Source: Pseudonocardia oceani
GTDB taxonomy: Bacteria; Actinomycetota; Actinomycetes; Mycobacteriales; Pseudonocardiaceae
Reading direction: 5' to 3'
DNA length: 64,000 nucleotides
Assembly: GCF_019263585.2 (NCBI RefSeq)
Contig: NZ_JADQDF010000001.1
Span: forward strand, 1,550,001 to 1,614,000
The translations under genes were made by a program, and so were the position numbers. This document shows, one piece after another, positions 50,675 through 60,712 of this stretch (positions within the stretch are counted from its first letter, which is position 1; each line of letters begins with the position of its first letter). The notes beneath the pieces were generated by a model, which saw only the letters and a program-made list of their open reading frames with translations, was not told where the DNA came from and did no database searches.

Positions 50675-50797
50675 GAGGGCTCACCGCGGCCCTCCCGCTC
50701 ACCCGCACGGCCGAACGCCGACCCCGATGTGGGTGACGCGGACGGGTCGCTGCCGCCTGGGTCGGCGATCCGCGTGCCGGGGCCATAGGGTGCGCGG

Positions 50798-53647
50798 GTG
50801 GATCGCGAGGAGAACCGAACCCAGACGATCAACCCGATGATCGACGCCTGCCCGCCCGACCCGGCCACCGTCGACCGGGTCCTCGGCGGTGCCCACCACG
50901 ACCCGCACTCCGTGCTGGGCGCCCACCCGCACGCCGACGGCACGGTGGTGCGCGTCCTGCGCCCACACGCCGACGAGGTGCACGTGGTGCGCGCGGGCGG
51001 CGAGGGGCACCCGCTGGTCAAGGTGCACGACGCGGGGCTGTTCTCCGCCGTCGTGCCCGGCCCGCCCGCGGACTACCGCATCGCGGTGCGCTACGGCGAC
51101 CGCGTCGACATCGTGGACGATCCCTACCGCTGGCTGCCCACCCTGGGCGAGATGGACCTGCACCTCATCGGCGAGGGCAGACACGAGCGCCTGTGGGACG
51201 TCCTCGGCGCCCACGTGCGCACCTACGAGACGCCCGCGGGCCCCGTCACCGGCACGAGCTTCGCCGTGTGGGCGCCGGCCGCGCAGGGCGTGCGCGTCAC
51301 CGGCGACTTCGACGGCTGGGCCGGGTGGGCGCACCCGATGCGCGTGCTCGGCTCGTCGGGCGTCTGGGAACTGTTCGTGCCCGGCGTCGAGCCCGCCACC
51401 CGGTACAAGTTCCGGGTGCTGGGCCGCGACGGCCGCTGGCGCGACAAGGCCGACCCGATGGCGTTCCGCACCGAGATCCCGCCGGCCACGGCGTCGGTCA
51501 TCGACGTCGACACCCACGAGTGGGGCGACGCCGAGTGGCTGGCGGCGCGCGCGCAGAAGCAGGCCCACGCCGAGCCGATGAGCGTCTACGAGGTGCACCT
51601 GGGCTCGTGGCGCCAGGGCCTGTCCTACCGCGAGGCCGCGGAGCAGCTCGTCGCCTACCTCGACGAGACCGGCTTCACCCACGTCGAGCTGCTGCCGGTG
51701 GCCGAGCACCCGTTCGGCGGGTCGTGGGGCTACCAGGTCACGTCGTACTACGCGCCGACGTCCCGCTTCGGCACGCCCGACGACTTCCGCTGGTTCGTCG
51801 ACCACCTGCACCAGCACGGCTACGGCGTCATCGTCGACTGGGTGCCCGCGCACTTCCCGCGCGACGAGTGGGCGCTGGCCAAGTTCGACGGGCAGGCGCT
51901 CTACGAGCACGCCGACCCGCGCCGCGGCGAGCAGCCCGACTGGGGCACGCTCGTGTTCGACTTCGGGCGCAAGGAGGTGCGCAACTTCCTCGTCGCCAAC
52001 GCCCTGTACTGGCTGGAGTCGTTCCACATCGACGGCCTGCGCGTCGACGCCGTCGCCTCGATGCTCTACCTCGACTACTCCCGTAAGGACGGGCAGTGGC
52101 TGCCCAACATCTACGGCGGCCGCGAGAACCTCGACGCCGTGGCGTTCCTGCAGGAGATGAACGCGACGGTCTACCGCGAGCACCCCGGCGTGGTCACGAT
52201 CGCCGAGGAGTCGACGGCATGGCCGGGCGTCACGCGCCCCACCCACCTCGGAGGCCTCGGCTTCGGGTTCAAGTGGAACATGGGCTGGATGCACGACACG
52301 CTCGACTACACCGGCCGCGACCCGGTGTACCGCGGGTACCACCACAACCAGATGACGTTCTCGCTGATGTACGCCTTCAGCGAGAACTACGTCCTGCCGA
52401 TCAGCCACGACGAGGTCGTGCACGGCAAGGGTTCGCTCTGGGAGCGGATGCCCGGCGACGCGTGGAACAAGTCGGCCAACATCCGGGCCCTGCTCGCCTT
52501 CATGTGGGCGCACCCGGGCAAGCAGCTGCTGTTCCAGGGCCTGGAGTTCGGCCAGGAGCGGGAGTGGTCGGAGTCGCGCTCGCTCGACTGGGAGCTGCTC
52601 GAGGACCCGCTGCACAGCGGGATCAGGACGATGGTCGGCGACCTCAACCGCGCCTACCGCTCCCATTCCGCGCTGTGGACGAAGGACGTCTCCCCCGAGG
52701 GCTTCTCGTGGATCGACGCCAACGACACGGCGGGCAACGTCTTCAGCTTCCTGCGCCACGGCGTCGACGCCGACGGCAAGCCGACGGTGCTCGCGTGCGT
52801 CGCCAACTTCTCCGGCGGCGCCCGCGAGGGCTACCGCGTCGGGCTGCCGTTCGCCGGCCGCTGGCGCGAGGTCCTCAACACCGACGCCGAGCAGTACGGC
52901 GGCTCGGGCGTGGGCAACCTCGGGGCCGTCGAGGCCGACGAGATGGTGTGGCACGGGCGGCCGGCGTCCGCGGTGCTGCGGCTGCCCCCGTCGGGGGTGC
53001 TGTGGCTGGCGCCGGAGCCGTTCGAGGGCGCTGTGCGGCGGTCGCGGATCGCGGCGGCGCCGGCGGAGCCGGTGGCCGAGGGGTCGGCCTCTGCTCCGTC
53101 GGCTGACGCGGTCGACGCTCCGGCCGCGGACGTTCCGGTGTCCGACGCTCCGGGTGCTCCCGTCGTGGACGGGACGGTCGTCGACGAGCCGGTCACCGAC
53201 GAGGTCGTCGCGGCCGACGGGGTCGTGGAGGCGCCCGGGGACGTGGTGGCCGAGGAGACCGTGGTCGAGGAGCCCGTCACCGAGGCGGCCGTCACCGCGC
53301 CCGTCGTGGACGTCGCGCCGGCCGCGCCCGTCACCGACGACGTGCCGGTGCAAGCGCCGGTCACGCCGGACGACCCGCCGGTGCCGGCCGTCGCGCAGAC
53401 GCGCGTCGACCGGGCCGTGGTCGTCGAGCCGGTCACGGAGCAGGTTCCCGAGCCGGCCGCGGAGCCGGTCGCCGAGCCGGCCGCGGGGGCGGAGTCGTCC
53501 GGGGACGAGGTCGTGCCGCCGACCGGGCGGCACGCGCAGGCTCAGCCGGCGGGAGCGCCGGCGTCGGCCGACTCGGGTGCACCGCCCGCGGCCGGTCCGG
53601 CCGGGGACCGCCGCAACGGCGTGGCCCCGAGCAGCGCCAGCCAGTAG
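50798..53647 (+). CDS. glgB: GH13 glycogen branching enzyme GlgB with a long disordered tail
   Basis: GlgB makes alpha-1,6 branches in the GlgE-made glucan. The 949-residue protein has two N-terminal CBM48-like modules, the nucleophile Asp417 in [11 protein letters not shown], the acid/base Glu470 in [10 protein letters not shown] and the third site in ISHDEVVHG. The normal protein ends near residue 740. About 205 further residues are rich in Ala, Val, Pro, Asp and Glu with repeated VxDEPVT-like phrases. The last 106 bases overlap the mannosyltransferase gene on the other strand. It follows the insertion sequence and probably once followed hepT by about 120 bases. Confidence 0.93.
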   Translation: MDREENRTQTINPMIDACPPDPATVDRVLGGAHHDPHSVLGAHPHADGTVVRVLRPHADEVHVVRAGGEGHPLVKVHDAGLFSAVVPGPPADYRIAVRYGDRVDIVDDPYRWLPTLGEMDLHLIGEGRHERLWDVLGAHVRTYETPAGPVTGTSFAVWAPAAQGVRVTGDFDGWAGWAHPMRVLGSSGVWELFVPGVEPATRYKFRVLGRDGRWRDKADPMAFRTEIPPATASVIDVDTHEWGDAEWLAARAQKQAHAEPMSVYEVHLGSWRQGLSYREAAEQLVAYLDETGFTHVELLPVAEHPFGGSWGYQVTSYYAPTSRFGTPDDFRWFVDHLHQHGYGVIVDWVPAHFPRDEWALAKFDGQALYEHADPRRGEQPDWGTLVFDFGRKEVRNFLVANALYWLESFHIDGLRVDAVASMLYLDYSRKDGQWLPNIYGGRENLDAVAFLQEMNATVYREHPGVVTIAEESTAWPGVTRPTHLGGLGFGFKWNMGWMHDTLDYTGRDPVYRGYHHNQMTFSLMYAFSENYVLPISHDEVVHGKGSLWERMPGDAWNKSANIRALLAFMWAHPGKQLLFQGLEFGQEREWSESRSLDWELLEDPLHSGIRTMVGDLNRAYRSHSALWTKDVSPEGFSWIDANDTAGNVFSFLRHGVDADGKPTVLACVANFSGGAREGYRVGLPFAGRWREVLNTDAEQYGGSGVGNLGAVEADEMVWHGRPASAVLRLPPSGVLWLAPEPFEGAVRRSRIAAAPAEPVAEGSASAPSADAVDAPAADVPVSDAPGAPVVDGTVVDEPVTDEVVAADGVVEAPGDVVAEETVVEEPVTEAAVTAPVVDVAPAAPVTDDVPVQAPVTPDDPPVPAVAQTRVDRAVVVEPVTEQVPEPAAEPVAEPAAGAESSGDEVVPPTGRHAQAQPAGAPASADSGAPPAAGPAGDRRNGVAPSSASQ

Positions 53648-54774
53648 GCCACGAGGATCGCGCAGTACAGCGACCGACCCAGGTCCGATCCGAGCTCCGC
53701 GATCGGACCCGGGTCGGTCGGCCAGATCGCGTTCCAGGAGACGGGGACCACCGCCACCGCGAGCAGCGCCGCCGCGAGAGCGCCCCGGCCCAGCGAGATC
53801 AGCACGAGCACGCCGGGCACGAGCAGCAGCAGGTAGTTGTGCCAGGCGATCGGGGAGAGCAGGAGCCCGGCCGCGACCACGGCCCACGGGGCGGTGCCGG
53901 CCGGGTCCACGCGGTCGCGGTGGCGCCCCAGCCACACCAGGGTGCCGACGAGGACGACCAGCCCGGCGACGAGGCCGAGCACCGTCGGCACGCCGAAGCG
54001 CATGGCGAGCCCGGGGAGCGAGGCGTTGTCGACGGTGTCCGGCACGCCCTCGCTGAGCGCGATCGTCAGCCACTCGATCGCGCTCGACGGGCCCGCGACC
54101 AGCACGCCGATCACCGTCGCGACCGCCGCGGAGGCCAGCCCGGCCCGCAGCGGCACCCACCGGCGCTGCACCGCGGGCAGCAGCAGGAGCGGCGCGAGCG
54201 AGGGCTTCAGCGCGACCGCCACGCCGTAGCAGACCGCGGCGAGCACCGGGTGCCCGCGGCGCTCGGCGATCCAGCCGGCCACGAGCGCCACCAGCAGCAG
54301 CGGGTAGATCTGGCCGAGCACCAGCGTGCCGTGCAGCGGTGAGGACACCAGCACCGCGAGCACGACGGCCGCCGTGGTGGCGACGCCCAGGCGCAGCTCC
54401 CGCGCCACCGCCAGCACCGAGACCACCACGAGCACCGCGGTGAGGACCATGAAGATCCGGTAGGCGGTGAGGGCGTCGAGCCCGGCGAACGGCACGAGCA
54501 GCACCGTGAGCAGGGGCGGGTTGAGGTTCGTGAGCTTCGCGGGCGTCTCGTAGATGTCGGCGCCCTGGGTGAGCGCGACGGCCGAGTGCCAGAAGGTGTC
54601 GAAGTCGACGTGCAGGTCGCGCATGTCGGGCAGCGGCAGGAGCGTCACCAGCGCGTCGGGGTAGCGGATGTGCAGCACCACCGCCGTCACCAGCGACGCG
54701 AACACCACCACCGCCGCCAGCGCGGTGGCCGCCGTGATCGTCGGCGCGGAGCGGGTGGTGCGCGGGTCGGACAC
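53542..54774 (-). CDS. GT-C family (GT87-like) membrane mannosyltransferase
   Basis: The 410-residue protein has about ten membrane helices and an acidic N-terminal extracytoplasmic loop ([15 protein letters not shown]) typical of polyprenol-phosphate-dependent GT-C enzymes. [19 protein letters not shown] matches the GT87/DUF2029 pattern. Actinobacterial relatives add mannose to lipomannan or similar polymers; the acceptor here is unknown. The GTG at 54774 is chosen. Its 3' end overlaps the glgB tail by 106 bases. Confidence 0.8.
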   Translation of the reverse strand: MSDPRTTRSAPTITAATALAAVVVFASLVTAVVLHIRYPDALVTLLPLPDMRDLHVDFDTFWHSAVALTQGADIYETPAKLTNLNPPLLTVLLVPFAGLDALTAYRIFMVLTAVLVVVSVLAVARELRLGVATTAAVVLAVLVSSPLHGTLVLGQIYPLLLVALVAGWIAERRGHPVLAAVCYGVAVALKPSLAPLLLLPAVQRRWVPLRAGLASAAVATVIGVLVAGPSSAIEWLTIALSEGVPDTVDNASLPGLAMRFGVPTVLGLVAGLVVLVGTLVWLGRHRDRVDPAGTAPWAVVAAGLLLSPIAWHNYLLLLVPGVLVLISLGRGALAAALLAVAVVPVSWNAIWPTDPGPIAELGSDLGRSLYCAILVAYWLALLGATPLRRSPAGPAAGGAPESADAGAPAG

Positions 54775-54842
54775 GGGGCTCGACGCTAGCCGACGGGGTG
54801 GACCGACTCCCGTGGCGGGCCGCTCCGGGGGAGGATGGAGGC

Positions 54843-56168
54843 GTGCGCGCCGTCCTCGTCCTGCTGCTGGCGCTCGTGCTCGTCGGGTGCACGCAGGCCG
54901 TGCCCGGCCGCGGGGTGGCCGCCGACCTCCGCCCGCCCGCACCCGCCGTCGTGCCGCCCGTCGCCGACGCCGGCAGCGCGGCCACCGCGGTGACCGCCGC
55001 CGTCGAGGGCTTCTGGCGCACCGAGTTCCCCGCGTCCTTCGGGCAGCCGTGGGACGACATCCGGACGCTGCTGCCCGTCTCCCCCGGCGAGGGCACCCCG
55101 CCGTGCGTGCAGGACCTGTCCGAGGTCGCCGACCAGGCCTACTACTGCCCCGCCGCCGACGCCGTGGTGTGGGACGCCGCGGGGCTCGTGCCGGACCTGT
55201 TCGCGCAGTTCGGGCACGTCGGCGTGGTCGTGGTCCTCGCGCACGAGATCGGGCACGCGGTGGAGACCCGCCTCGGCCTCGACGAGGCGCAGGCCCGCGA
55301 CCCGGACGCCTATCCGACGATCCTGCTGGAGGCGATGGCCGACTGCTACACCGGCGTCGTCGTCCGGCGCTTCTCCGACGTCCCGGTGCCCGGCCTGCCG
55401 ATCGGCACCGCCGAGCGCGACGCCGCGCTGCGCACGCTGGTCGGCTTCCGCGACCCGCTCGGGGTCGCGGCGGGTGACGAGGGCGCGCACGGCAACGCGT
55501 TCGACCGCGTCTCGGCGTTCCGGGCGGGCTACGACGACGGGGCGACGCGCTGCGCGGAGATGACCGTGCCCGAGCGCGGGTTCACGCAGGTGCGCTTCGG
55601 CTCGGCGGCCGACCAGGCCCGCGCGGGCGACCTGCCGCTGCGCGACCTGCTCGCCGCGATCGGCGTCGACGCCCGCGAGTGGGCCACCGAGCTGTCCGGG
55701 GTGGCGGGCTGGACCGCTCCCCCGCTGACGACCGACGCCTGCCCCGAGGCCGCCGCGCAGGGTCCGGCCCGGCTGTGTGCGACCGCCGACCCCCTGGCCG
55801 AGGGCGCGGTCGACGTCGACCTGGCCGCGCTCGCGCCGCTGCACACCGGGCTCGGCGACTTCGCCGGCGCCACGCTGGTGACCGGTCGCTACGGCCTGGC
55901 GGCGCTGCGGGCCGCGGGCTCACCCGTGGAGGGGGTGGAGGCCGGGCACGCCGCGGTCTGCCTCGCCGGGGCCTACTCCGGGCAGTTGCTGGTGGCGCCG
56001 GTCGACTTCCGGCTCTCCCCCGGTGACCTCGACGAGGCCGTGCAGGTCCTGCTCGCCGACGACTGGGCCGCGCGCGACGCGTCCGGGCGGGCCGACCCCA
56101 CCGAGCACGGCTACGAGCGGGTCGCCCGCTACGAGGACGGGCTGCGTGGCGGGCCGGCCGTCTGCTGA
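54843..56168 (+). CDS. Neutral zinc metalloprotease lipoprotein
   Basis: The 441-residue product has a signal peptide with lipobox (VLLLALVLVGC) and the zinc motif HEIGH in VVVLAHEIGHAVETRLG, followed by a downstream Glu region (LLEAMADCYTG). Several cysteines suggest disulfides outside the membrane. It resembles the YpfJ-like putative neutral zinc metallopeptidases. GGGGAGGA precedes the GTG at 54843. It is divergent from the mannosyltransferase gene; its substrate is unknown. Confidence 0.82.
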   Translation: MRAVLVLLLALVLVGCTQAVPGRGVAADLRPPAPAVVPPVADAGSAATAVTAAVEGFWRTEFPASFGQPWDDIRTLLPVSPGEGTPPCVQDLSEVADQAYYCPAADAVVWDAAGLVPDLFAQFGHVGVVVVLAHEIGHAVETRLGLDEAQARDPDAYPTILLEAMADCYTGVVVRRFSDVPVPGLPIGTAERDAALRTLVGFRDPLGVAAGDEGAHGNAFDRVSAFRAGYDDGATRCAEMTVPERGFTQVRFGSAADQARAGDLPLRDLLAAIGVDAREWATELSGVAGWTAPPLTTDACPEAAAQGPARLCATADPLAEGAVDVDLAALAPLHTGLGDFAGATLVTGRYGLAALRAAGSPVEGVEAGHAAVCLAGAYSGQLLVAPVDFRLSPGDLDEAVQVLLADDWAARDASGRADPTEHGYERVARYEDGLRGGPAVC

Positions 56169-56193
56169 CGCCGGCCCCCCGCCCGATCAGGAC

Positions 56194-56241
56194 GGGTGCC
56201 GGGTCAGGCTGGGTGCCGGGTCAGGCTGGGTGCCGGGTCAG
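56194..56241. repeat. 17-bp tandem repeat at the 3' end of the thioredoxin-TPR gene
   Basis: Two full copies and one partial copy (14 bases) of GGGTGCCGGGTCAGGCT lie at 56194-56210, 56211-56227 and 56228-56241. The TCA in each is the complement of a TGA stop, and the last copy includes the gene's actual stop (56238-56240). The repeat therefore duplicates the end of the gene. Confidence 0.75.
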
Positions 56242-57233
56242 AACAGGACGCGGGCCAGCGCCCGGCGGGCCGCGGTGACGCGCGCGTCGTCGGCCGGGAA
56301 CAGCTCGAAAAGCCCGACGAGGTGCTCGCGCACCCGGTCGCGGTCGTCGCCGAAGACCCGGCCCGCGGTGGCCACGAGCCGCGCGAACGCGGCCTCGACC
56401 CCGTCGCCGGCGATCTCGGCGTCGGCCGCGGCGAGCTGGGCGTCGACGTCGTCCGGAGCGGCGTCGGCCTTGGTGACCGCGTCCGGGTCGACCGCCTCGG
56501 CGCGCGCCAGGAACCGCACCTGAGCGAGCGCGGCGGCGGCCTGCTCGTTGGCCGGCTCCACGTTGAGGATGTCCTGGTAGGCGGCCTCGGCGGCAGCGTA
56601 GTCGCCCTGCTCGAGGGCGTCCTCGGCCGCGGTGAAGCGCGGGTCCTCCGGCTCCTCCTCGGGCTCGGGGGCGCCACCGGCCGCGGCCTCGGCCGCGGCG
56701 ATGGCGGGCATCCGCTCGCGCAGCGCGTCGAGCAGGGCGGCGATCCACTGCCGGACCTGCGGCTCGGGCTGCGCGCCGTTGAACGCGTCGACCGGCTGTC
56801 CGCCGACGACGGCGACCACCATCGGGATCGACTGCGCGCCGAACGCCTGCGCGATCCGCGGGTTGGCGTCGACGTCGACCTTCGCGAGGATCCACGACCC
56901 GTTGCCCGCGGCCGCGAGGCGCTCGAGCACCGGCGAGAGCTGCTTGCACGGCCCGCACCACTCGGCCCACAGGTCGACGACGACCGGGATCTCCATGGAG
57001 CGCTCGAGGACGTCGGCCTGGAACGTGGCCTCGGAGACGTCGACGACGAACCCGGCGGGCGGGGCACCGGAGGGCGCACCACCCGACGGGGCGCCACCGG
57101 GCGGGGGCCCGGCGGGAGCGGGACGGTTGGCGGCGTCGGAGCGGGCCTTCAGCGCGGAGAGATCGACCGCACCGGACATGGCGGAGGACAGCGCAGCCGT
57201 CTGGGCCGCCCGACGGGGATCAGGTCGTGACAC
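56238..57233 (-). CDS. Thioredoxin-TPR protein (CnoX/YbbN type, Rv1324-like)
   Basis: The 331-residue protein has an N-terminal Gly/Pro/Ala linker, a thioredoxin domain with intact WAEWCGPCK and the cis-Pro segment SIPMVV, then a C-terminal helical TPR-like region ([20 protein letters not shown]). This is the CnoX layout, a chaperone-redox protein that protects clients from oxidation. The position beyond glgB matches Rv1324. The GTG at 57233 has AGGA upstream and gives the N-terminus seen in relatives; an ATG at 57179 is possible. Confidence 0.88.
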   Translation of the reverse strand: MSRPDPRRAAQTAALSSAMSGAVDLSALKARSDAANRPAPAGPPPGGAPSGGAPSGAPPAGFVVDVSEATFQADVLERSMEIPVVVDLWAEWCGPCKQLSPVLERLAAAGNGSWILAKVDVDANPRIAQAFGAQSIPMVVAVVGGQPVDAFNGAQPEPQVRQWIAALLDALRERMPAIAAAEAAAGGAPEPEEEPEDPRFTAAEDALEQGDYAAAEAAYQDILNVEPANEQAAAALAQVRFLARAEAVDPDAVTKADAAPDDVDAQLAAADAEIAGDGVEAAFARLVATAGRVFGDDRDRVREHLVGLFELFPADDARVTAARRALARVLF

Positions 57234-57299
57234 GACACCATCCTGGCACGCGGGGACCGGTGGTGACGCCCGGGTCGCCCGCGGCGCCCGGGTCGGCCC

Positions 57300-58181
57300 T
57301 CACCCCGCCTCCGGCAGCAGGCGCAGCCCCATGGGGTTGTCGGCGTTGAAGACGCCACCCGCGGGGAGCATCGCGACGACCGGCGTCGTCAGCGCGACCA
57401 GCCGCTCGGCGGCGTCGTCGCCGACCGCCGCCCACGGGACGTCGGCCAGGGCGTCGGTGTGCGCCTCGACCTCGGCGCGCAGCGCGCGCCCCGCCGCGGT
57501 GAGGGCCCCGGCCTCGTCGGTCAGCCCGCGCGCGGCCAGCCGCGCCACCGCCTCGTCCCACTCCTGCTCCGACCAGCCCCGCCGCGCGCGCAGCGCCGCC
57601 GCGTCGAGCCCCACGTCGGCGGCGAAGACCACCAGCGCTTCCACCGGGTCGAGGCCGGCCGTCAGCAGCGCGGCCACGTGGCCGTCGCCGCGGTGCTCGC
57701 GCAGCACGGTCTGCGCGTGCCAGAGCACCAGGTGCGGCCGGTCGGGCCACGGCAGCGCGGCGTTGGCCGCGGCCAGCGCGCGCCCCGCCGTGGGGGCGGC
57801 GAGCGCGGCGTCGCGGGCGATGGCTGCCGCCTCGGCCACCTCCGGGCCACCGAGCACCTGCGTCCCGACGACGCGGTGCAGGGCCGCGTCGACGGCGTCG
57901 AGCCGCGCGGCGAGGTACCGCTCGGGCGACGCCACCGCCCAGACTGCGGGCACCGCGCGGGCGACGTGCGCGGGGTGGAAGTTGTAGAACAGCGCGGTGA
58001 CGAGCTCCGGCGGCGCCGCGCCCAGCGGCGCGGCGCGCAGCCCGAAGTAGCTCATCCAGTAGCCCTTCGTGCCGAGCGCGTCGCACGCCTCCTTCGACTC
58101 CGGGGCGAAGTAGGTGACGGCGTGGACGGGCTCCACGGCCCGCCACATCCGCCGCGCCCGGTGTTCCTGCTGATCAGCCAC
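57300..58181 (-). CDS. SCO6745-family protein
   Basis: The 293-residue all-helical protein begins VADQQEHRARRMWRAVEPVHAVTYFAPESKEACDALG and contains KGYWMSYFGLRAAPLG, the signature of the SCO6745 family. Its C-terminal half looks like winged-helix modules. Function is unknown. GAGGAGGAG upstream supports the GTG at 58181 over earlier in-frame starts. Confidence 0.78.
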   Translation of the reverse strand: MADQQEHRARRMWRAVEPVHAVTYFAPESKEACDALGTKGYWMSYFGLRAAPLGAAPPELVTALFYNFHPAHVARAVPAVWAVASPERYLAARLDAVDAALHRVVGTQVLGGPEVAEAAAIARDAALAAPTAGRALAAANAALPWPDRPHLVLWHAQTVLREHRGDGHVAALLTAGLDPVEALVVFAADVGLDAAALRARRGWSEQEWDEAVARLAARGLTDEAGALTAAGRALRAEVEAHTDALADVPWAAVGDDAAERLVALTTPVVAMLPAGGVFNADNPMGLRLLPEAG

Positions 58182-58409
58182 GTGCTCCTCCTCGATACGG
58201 TCCTGCACCACCCGGTCGGTGTCACCCGAACCGGTCCTTACCTGTGACTCAATGTCACCGATCACCCGCTCGGATCCGGCGTGTCGATCACCGGACCGGC
58301 GGAGCACCACGACGGGCGGGCAGTCGTTGAGGATGTGTGAGTGACGCGCGCGTCGCTCTCCGTAGAACTTCTCGGCCGCCCCGCGCGGCCCCCACACGGA
58401 GGACCTGCC

Positions 58410-58703
58410 ATGAGCACGGACAAGACCGTCGCCGACCGCCTGCTCGAGGACGCCCGCGCCAAGACCGCGCGCGAGGAGAGCCCGACCCTGGGCAAGATCG
58501 CCCTGATCGTGGGCGTGCTGGCCGTGCTCGTGAGCCCGATCTCCATCCTGGGCTGGGTGTTCGGCGCGGCCGCCCTCGGCCTCGGCGTGGCCGCCGTGCG
58601 CCGCCCGGCCGCGGCCCAGCAGGCCAAGATCGCCATGGTGCTCGGCGTCGTCGCCATCCTCGTGGGCGTCTTCTTCTTCACGCTCAACGTCGCCCAGGGC
58701 TGA
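58410..58703 (+). CDS. Small two-helix membrane protein (DUF4190-like)
   Basis: The 97-residue protein has a charged N-terminal helix (STDKTVADRLLEDARAKTAREES) and two hydrophobic segments (IALIVGVLAVLVSPISILGWVFG and IAMVLGVVAILVGVFFF) joined by a short basic loop. GGAGG precedes the ATG at 58410. It resembles DUF4190-type small membrane proteins of unknown function. Confidence 0.7.
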   Translation: MSTDKTVADRLLEDARAKTAREESPTLGKIALIVGVLAVLVSPISILGWVFGAAALGLGVAAVRRPAAAQQAKIAMVLGVVAILVGVFFFTLNVAQG

Positions 58704-58723
58704 CCGGCAGCACCCGCACCGCC

Positions 58724-58753
58724 GACCCCCCGCGCCTCCGTGCGCCGGGGGTC
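58724..58753. terminator. Bidirectional terminator hairpin
   Basis: Arms 58724-58735 and 58742-58753 (GACCCCC...GGGGGTC outer part) pair over 12 bases with one mismatch around a 6-base loop. It lies between the convergent small membrane protein and alpha/beta-hydrolase genes. Confidence 0.6.
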
Positions 58754-58769
58754 TTCGGCGTCCCGGGGC

Positions 58770-59513
58770 TCATCCCGCCCGGCCGGCGACCGCGGCCAGC
58801 AGCTCCGCCAGCTCCGCGGGGCGCGTGAGCATCGGGAAGTGGCCTCCGGCGAGCTCGACGACCTCCGCCCCGGGCACCACCGCCCCGGTGCGCGACCACT
58901 GCGGGTCGACCACCCGGTCGCCGGCGCAGACCACCTGCACCGTGGGCACGGCGGGCCAGGCCGTGAGCGGCGTGACCTCCTTGGTGACCGTCCAGTCCTG
59001 CGGCCGGACCGCGGCCACCGCGGCCGCGACCGCCGCCTGCGCGTCGGGGGTCCCGTCGCTCTCGAGCTCGTCGACCACCCCGGCGTAGAGGTTGCCGGCC
59101 GCCGCCTCGGGCGACCAGGACGTCGTGCCGTCGTCGGCCCGGACCTGGCCCCGCCCGAACCCGGGCGCCATGATCCCCGCCTCGGCCCGCGTCCGGTCGG
59201 CCCACGACGAGCCGGGGAGCGGCACGAGCGCGGCCACCAGGACGAGCGCGGCCACCCGGTCGGGACCGAGCCGCTGCGCCGCCACCGGCACGGTGAGCCC
59301 GCCCAGCGAGTGCCCGACGAGCACCACGCGACCCCGGTCGCCGACCGCCGCCAGCACGGCGTCGACGTAGTCGTCGGTCGTGGCACCCGGCCGGTCGCTC
59401 GGCAGGTCGACCGCGACGACGTCGTGGTCCTGCGCCGCGAGCAGGTCGACCACCGGCGCCCAGCACGAGCCGTCGTGCCACGCCCCGTGCACCAGGACGA
59501 CGCGCGCGCTCAC
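58770..59513 (-). CDS. Alpha/beta-fold hydrolase
   Basis: The 247-residue hydrolase has the oxyanion-hole start VLVHGAWHDGSCW, the nucleophile elbow GHSLGG, the acid in CAGDRVVDP and the histidine in GGHFPML. It looks like a small esterase or methylesterase-type enzyme. It is coupled by a 4-base overlap to the upstream thiamine-binding-type gene. The substrate is unknown. Confidence 0.82.
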   Translation of the reverse strand: MSARVVLVHGAWHDGSCWAPVVDLLAAQDHDVVAVDLPSDRPGATTDDYVDAVLAAVGDRGRVVLVGHSLGGLTVPVAAQRLGPDRVAALVLVAALVPLPGSSWADRTRAEAGIMAPGFGRGQVRADDGTTSWSPEAAAGNLYAGVVDELESDGTPDAQAAVAAAVAAVRPQDWTVTKEVTPLTAWPAVPTVQVVCAGDRVVDPQWSRTGAVVPGAEVVELAGGHFPMLTRPAELAELLAAVAGRAG

Positions 59514-59860
59514 GCCGTGGCCCCCGGCGCCCCGTCGGCCCCTCCGGCGGACGGGGCACCTCCCCCCAGCGCCTCCTCGACGCGCTCGACCTTGGCCTGG
59601 AGCTGCCCGCTGTCGAACCCGGGCCGGATGTCGGCCTTGAGCACGAGGCTGACGCGCGGGGCACGGGCCTGCACGGCCTCGACCGCGGCCTTGACCACGG
59701 CCATCCCTTCGTCCCAGGTGGCGGACTCGATCGTCGTGAACATGGACGTGGTCTCGTGCGGCAGCCCGGAGGCGCGGACGACGCGGACGGCCTCGGCGAC
59801 GACGTCACCGACGCTGTCGGAGCCGCCACCCGCGGGGGCGATGCTGAAGGCGAAGAGCAT
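59510..59860 (-). CDS. MTH1187/YqgV-type thiamine-binding protein (UPF0045)
   Basis: The 116-residue protein has the ferredoxin-like fold pattern of the MTH1187 family (LFAFSIAPAGGGSDSVGDVVAEAVRVV ... LPHETTSMFTTIES). Relatives bind thiamine or a related compound. The C-terminal tail is Gly/Ala-rich and probably disordered. Its stop overlaps the hydrolase start. Confidence 0.8.
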   Translation of the reverse strand: MLFAFSIAPAGGGSDSVGDVVAEAVRVVRASGLPHETTSMFTTIESATWDEGMAVVKAAVEAVQARAPRVSLVLKADIRPGFDSGQLQAKVERVEEALGGGAPSAGGADGAPGATA

Positions 59861-59932
59861 GGTCGACAGCGTGCCTCAGCGCGGCGGCCGAGCGCGAGGC
59901 CCGGCCCGGCGACGCTGCTAGCGTCGTCGACC

Positions 59933-60436
59933 ATGGCCCGCCACGATCCCCTGCCGTTCGACCCGATCATGCGGGCGGCGGACCTGTGGGCCGAGCGTAT
60001 CGGCCCGTCGCGCTCGATGGCGGCGGTGACCAGCGTGATGCGGGTGCAGCAGATCCTGCTCTCGGCCGTGGACGGCGCCCTGCGCCCGCACGGCCTCACC
60101 TTCGCCCGGTACGAGGCGCTGGTGCTGCTCACCTTCGCGCGCACCGGGCGGCTGCCGATGCGGGTGATGGGCGAGCGCCTGCAGCTGCACCCGACGAGCG
60201 TGACCAACATCGTCGACCGCCTGCAGGCCGACGGCCTCGTGCGCCGCATCCCGCACCCCACCGACCGGCGGGCCACCCTCGTGGAGATCACCGACAAGGG
60301 TGCGGCGCTGCGGGCGCGGGCCACCGAGTCGGTGACGGCCGTCGACTTCGGCATCGCCGGTCTCGACGACGAGCAGCAGACGCAGCTCACCGCCCTGCTC
60401 GGCGAGATCCGCCGGGCCGCGGGCGACTTCGCCTGA
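59933..60436 (+). CDS. MarR-family transcriptional regulator
   Basis: The 167-residue winged-helix protein has the MarR HTH (VMGERLQLHPTSVTNIVDRLQADGLV) and wing (PHPTDRRATLVEITDKG). The ATG at 59933 (MARHDPLPFDP) fits relatives. It is divergent from the thiamine-binding-type gene, with 72 bases between the starts. The target is unknown. Confidence 0.85.
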   Translation: MARHDPLPFDPIMRAADLWAERIGPSRSMAAVTSVMRVQQILLSAVDGALRPHGLTFARYEALVLLTFARTGRLPMRVMGERLQLHPTSVTNIVDRLQADGLVRRIPHPTDRRATLVEITDKGAALRARATESVTAVDFGIAGLDDEQQTQLTALLGEIRRAAGDFA

Positions 60437-60650
60437 CCCCTCCGCCCGCTCCTCACGACGGCCCGCCCGGCTCGTCGCCGGGCGCCCGCCGCCCGGGCCA
60501 CCACCGCCCTGCCCGGCCCCCGTGCGGGCGACGGCCCCTGCGGCCGCGCCGGCGACGACCCGCGCCGAACCCCACCAGCGCTCCCCCGGCCGCTCCGGCC
60601 ACCGCGCACACCGAGCACGTCGTCAGGTCCACATCCGGCTCCCCCTCCCG

Positions 60651-60675
60651 CTGTTGACGTCTGTTGCGTCAACAG
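60651..60675. promoter_or_regulatory. Operator candidate: CTGTTGACG-N7-CGTCAACAG
   Basis: Perfect 9-base arms (60651-60659 and 60667-60675) lie 3 bases upstream of the -35 box of the XRE-regulator promoter. The GTTGAC core recurs in the -35 box itself. Autoregulation by the XRE protein is the simplest reading. Confidence 0.55.
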
Positions 60676-60677
60676 CG

Positions 60678-60706
60678 TTGACAGTACGGCCGGGGTCCGA
60701 CAACCT
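60678..60706 (+). promoter_or_regulatory. Promoter of the XRE regulator, predicted leaderless
   Basis: A consensus TTGACA (60678-60683) and CAACCT (60701-60706) are 17 bases apart. The ATG at 60713 follows the -10 box by 6 bases, so the mRNA should begin at the start codon. Confidence 0.6.
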
Positions 60707-60712
60707 GGTGCC

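Noticed and set aside
50699..55096. A 1465-codon open frame antisense to glgB and neighbours
   Set aside because: It is a by-product of GC-rich codon bias. The opposite strand holds glgB with all catalytic motifs, and the antisense translation is low-complexity with no domain.
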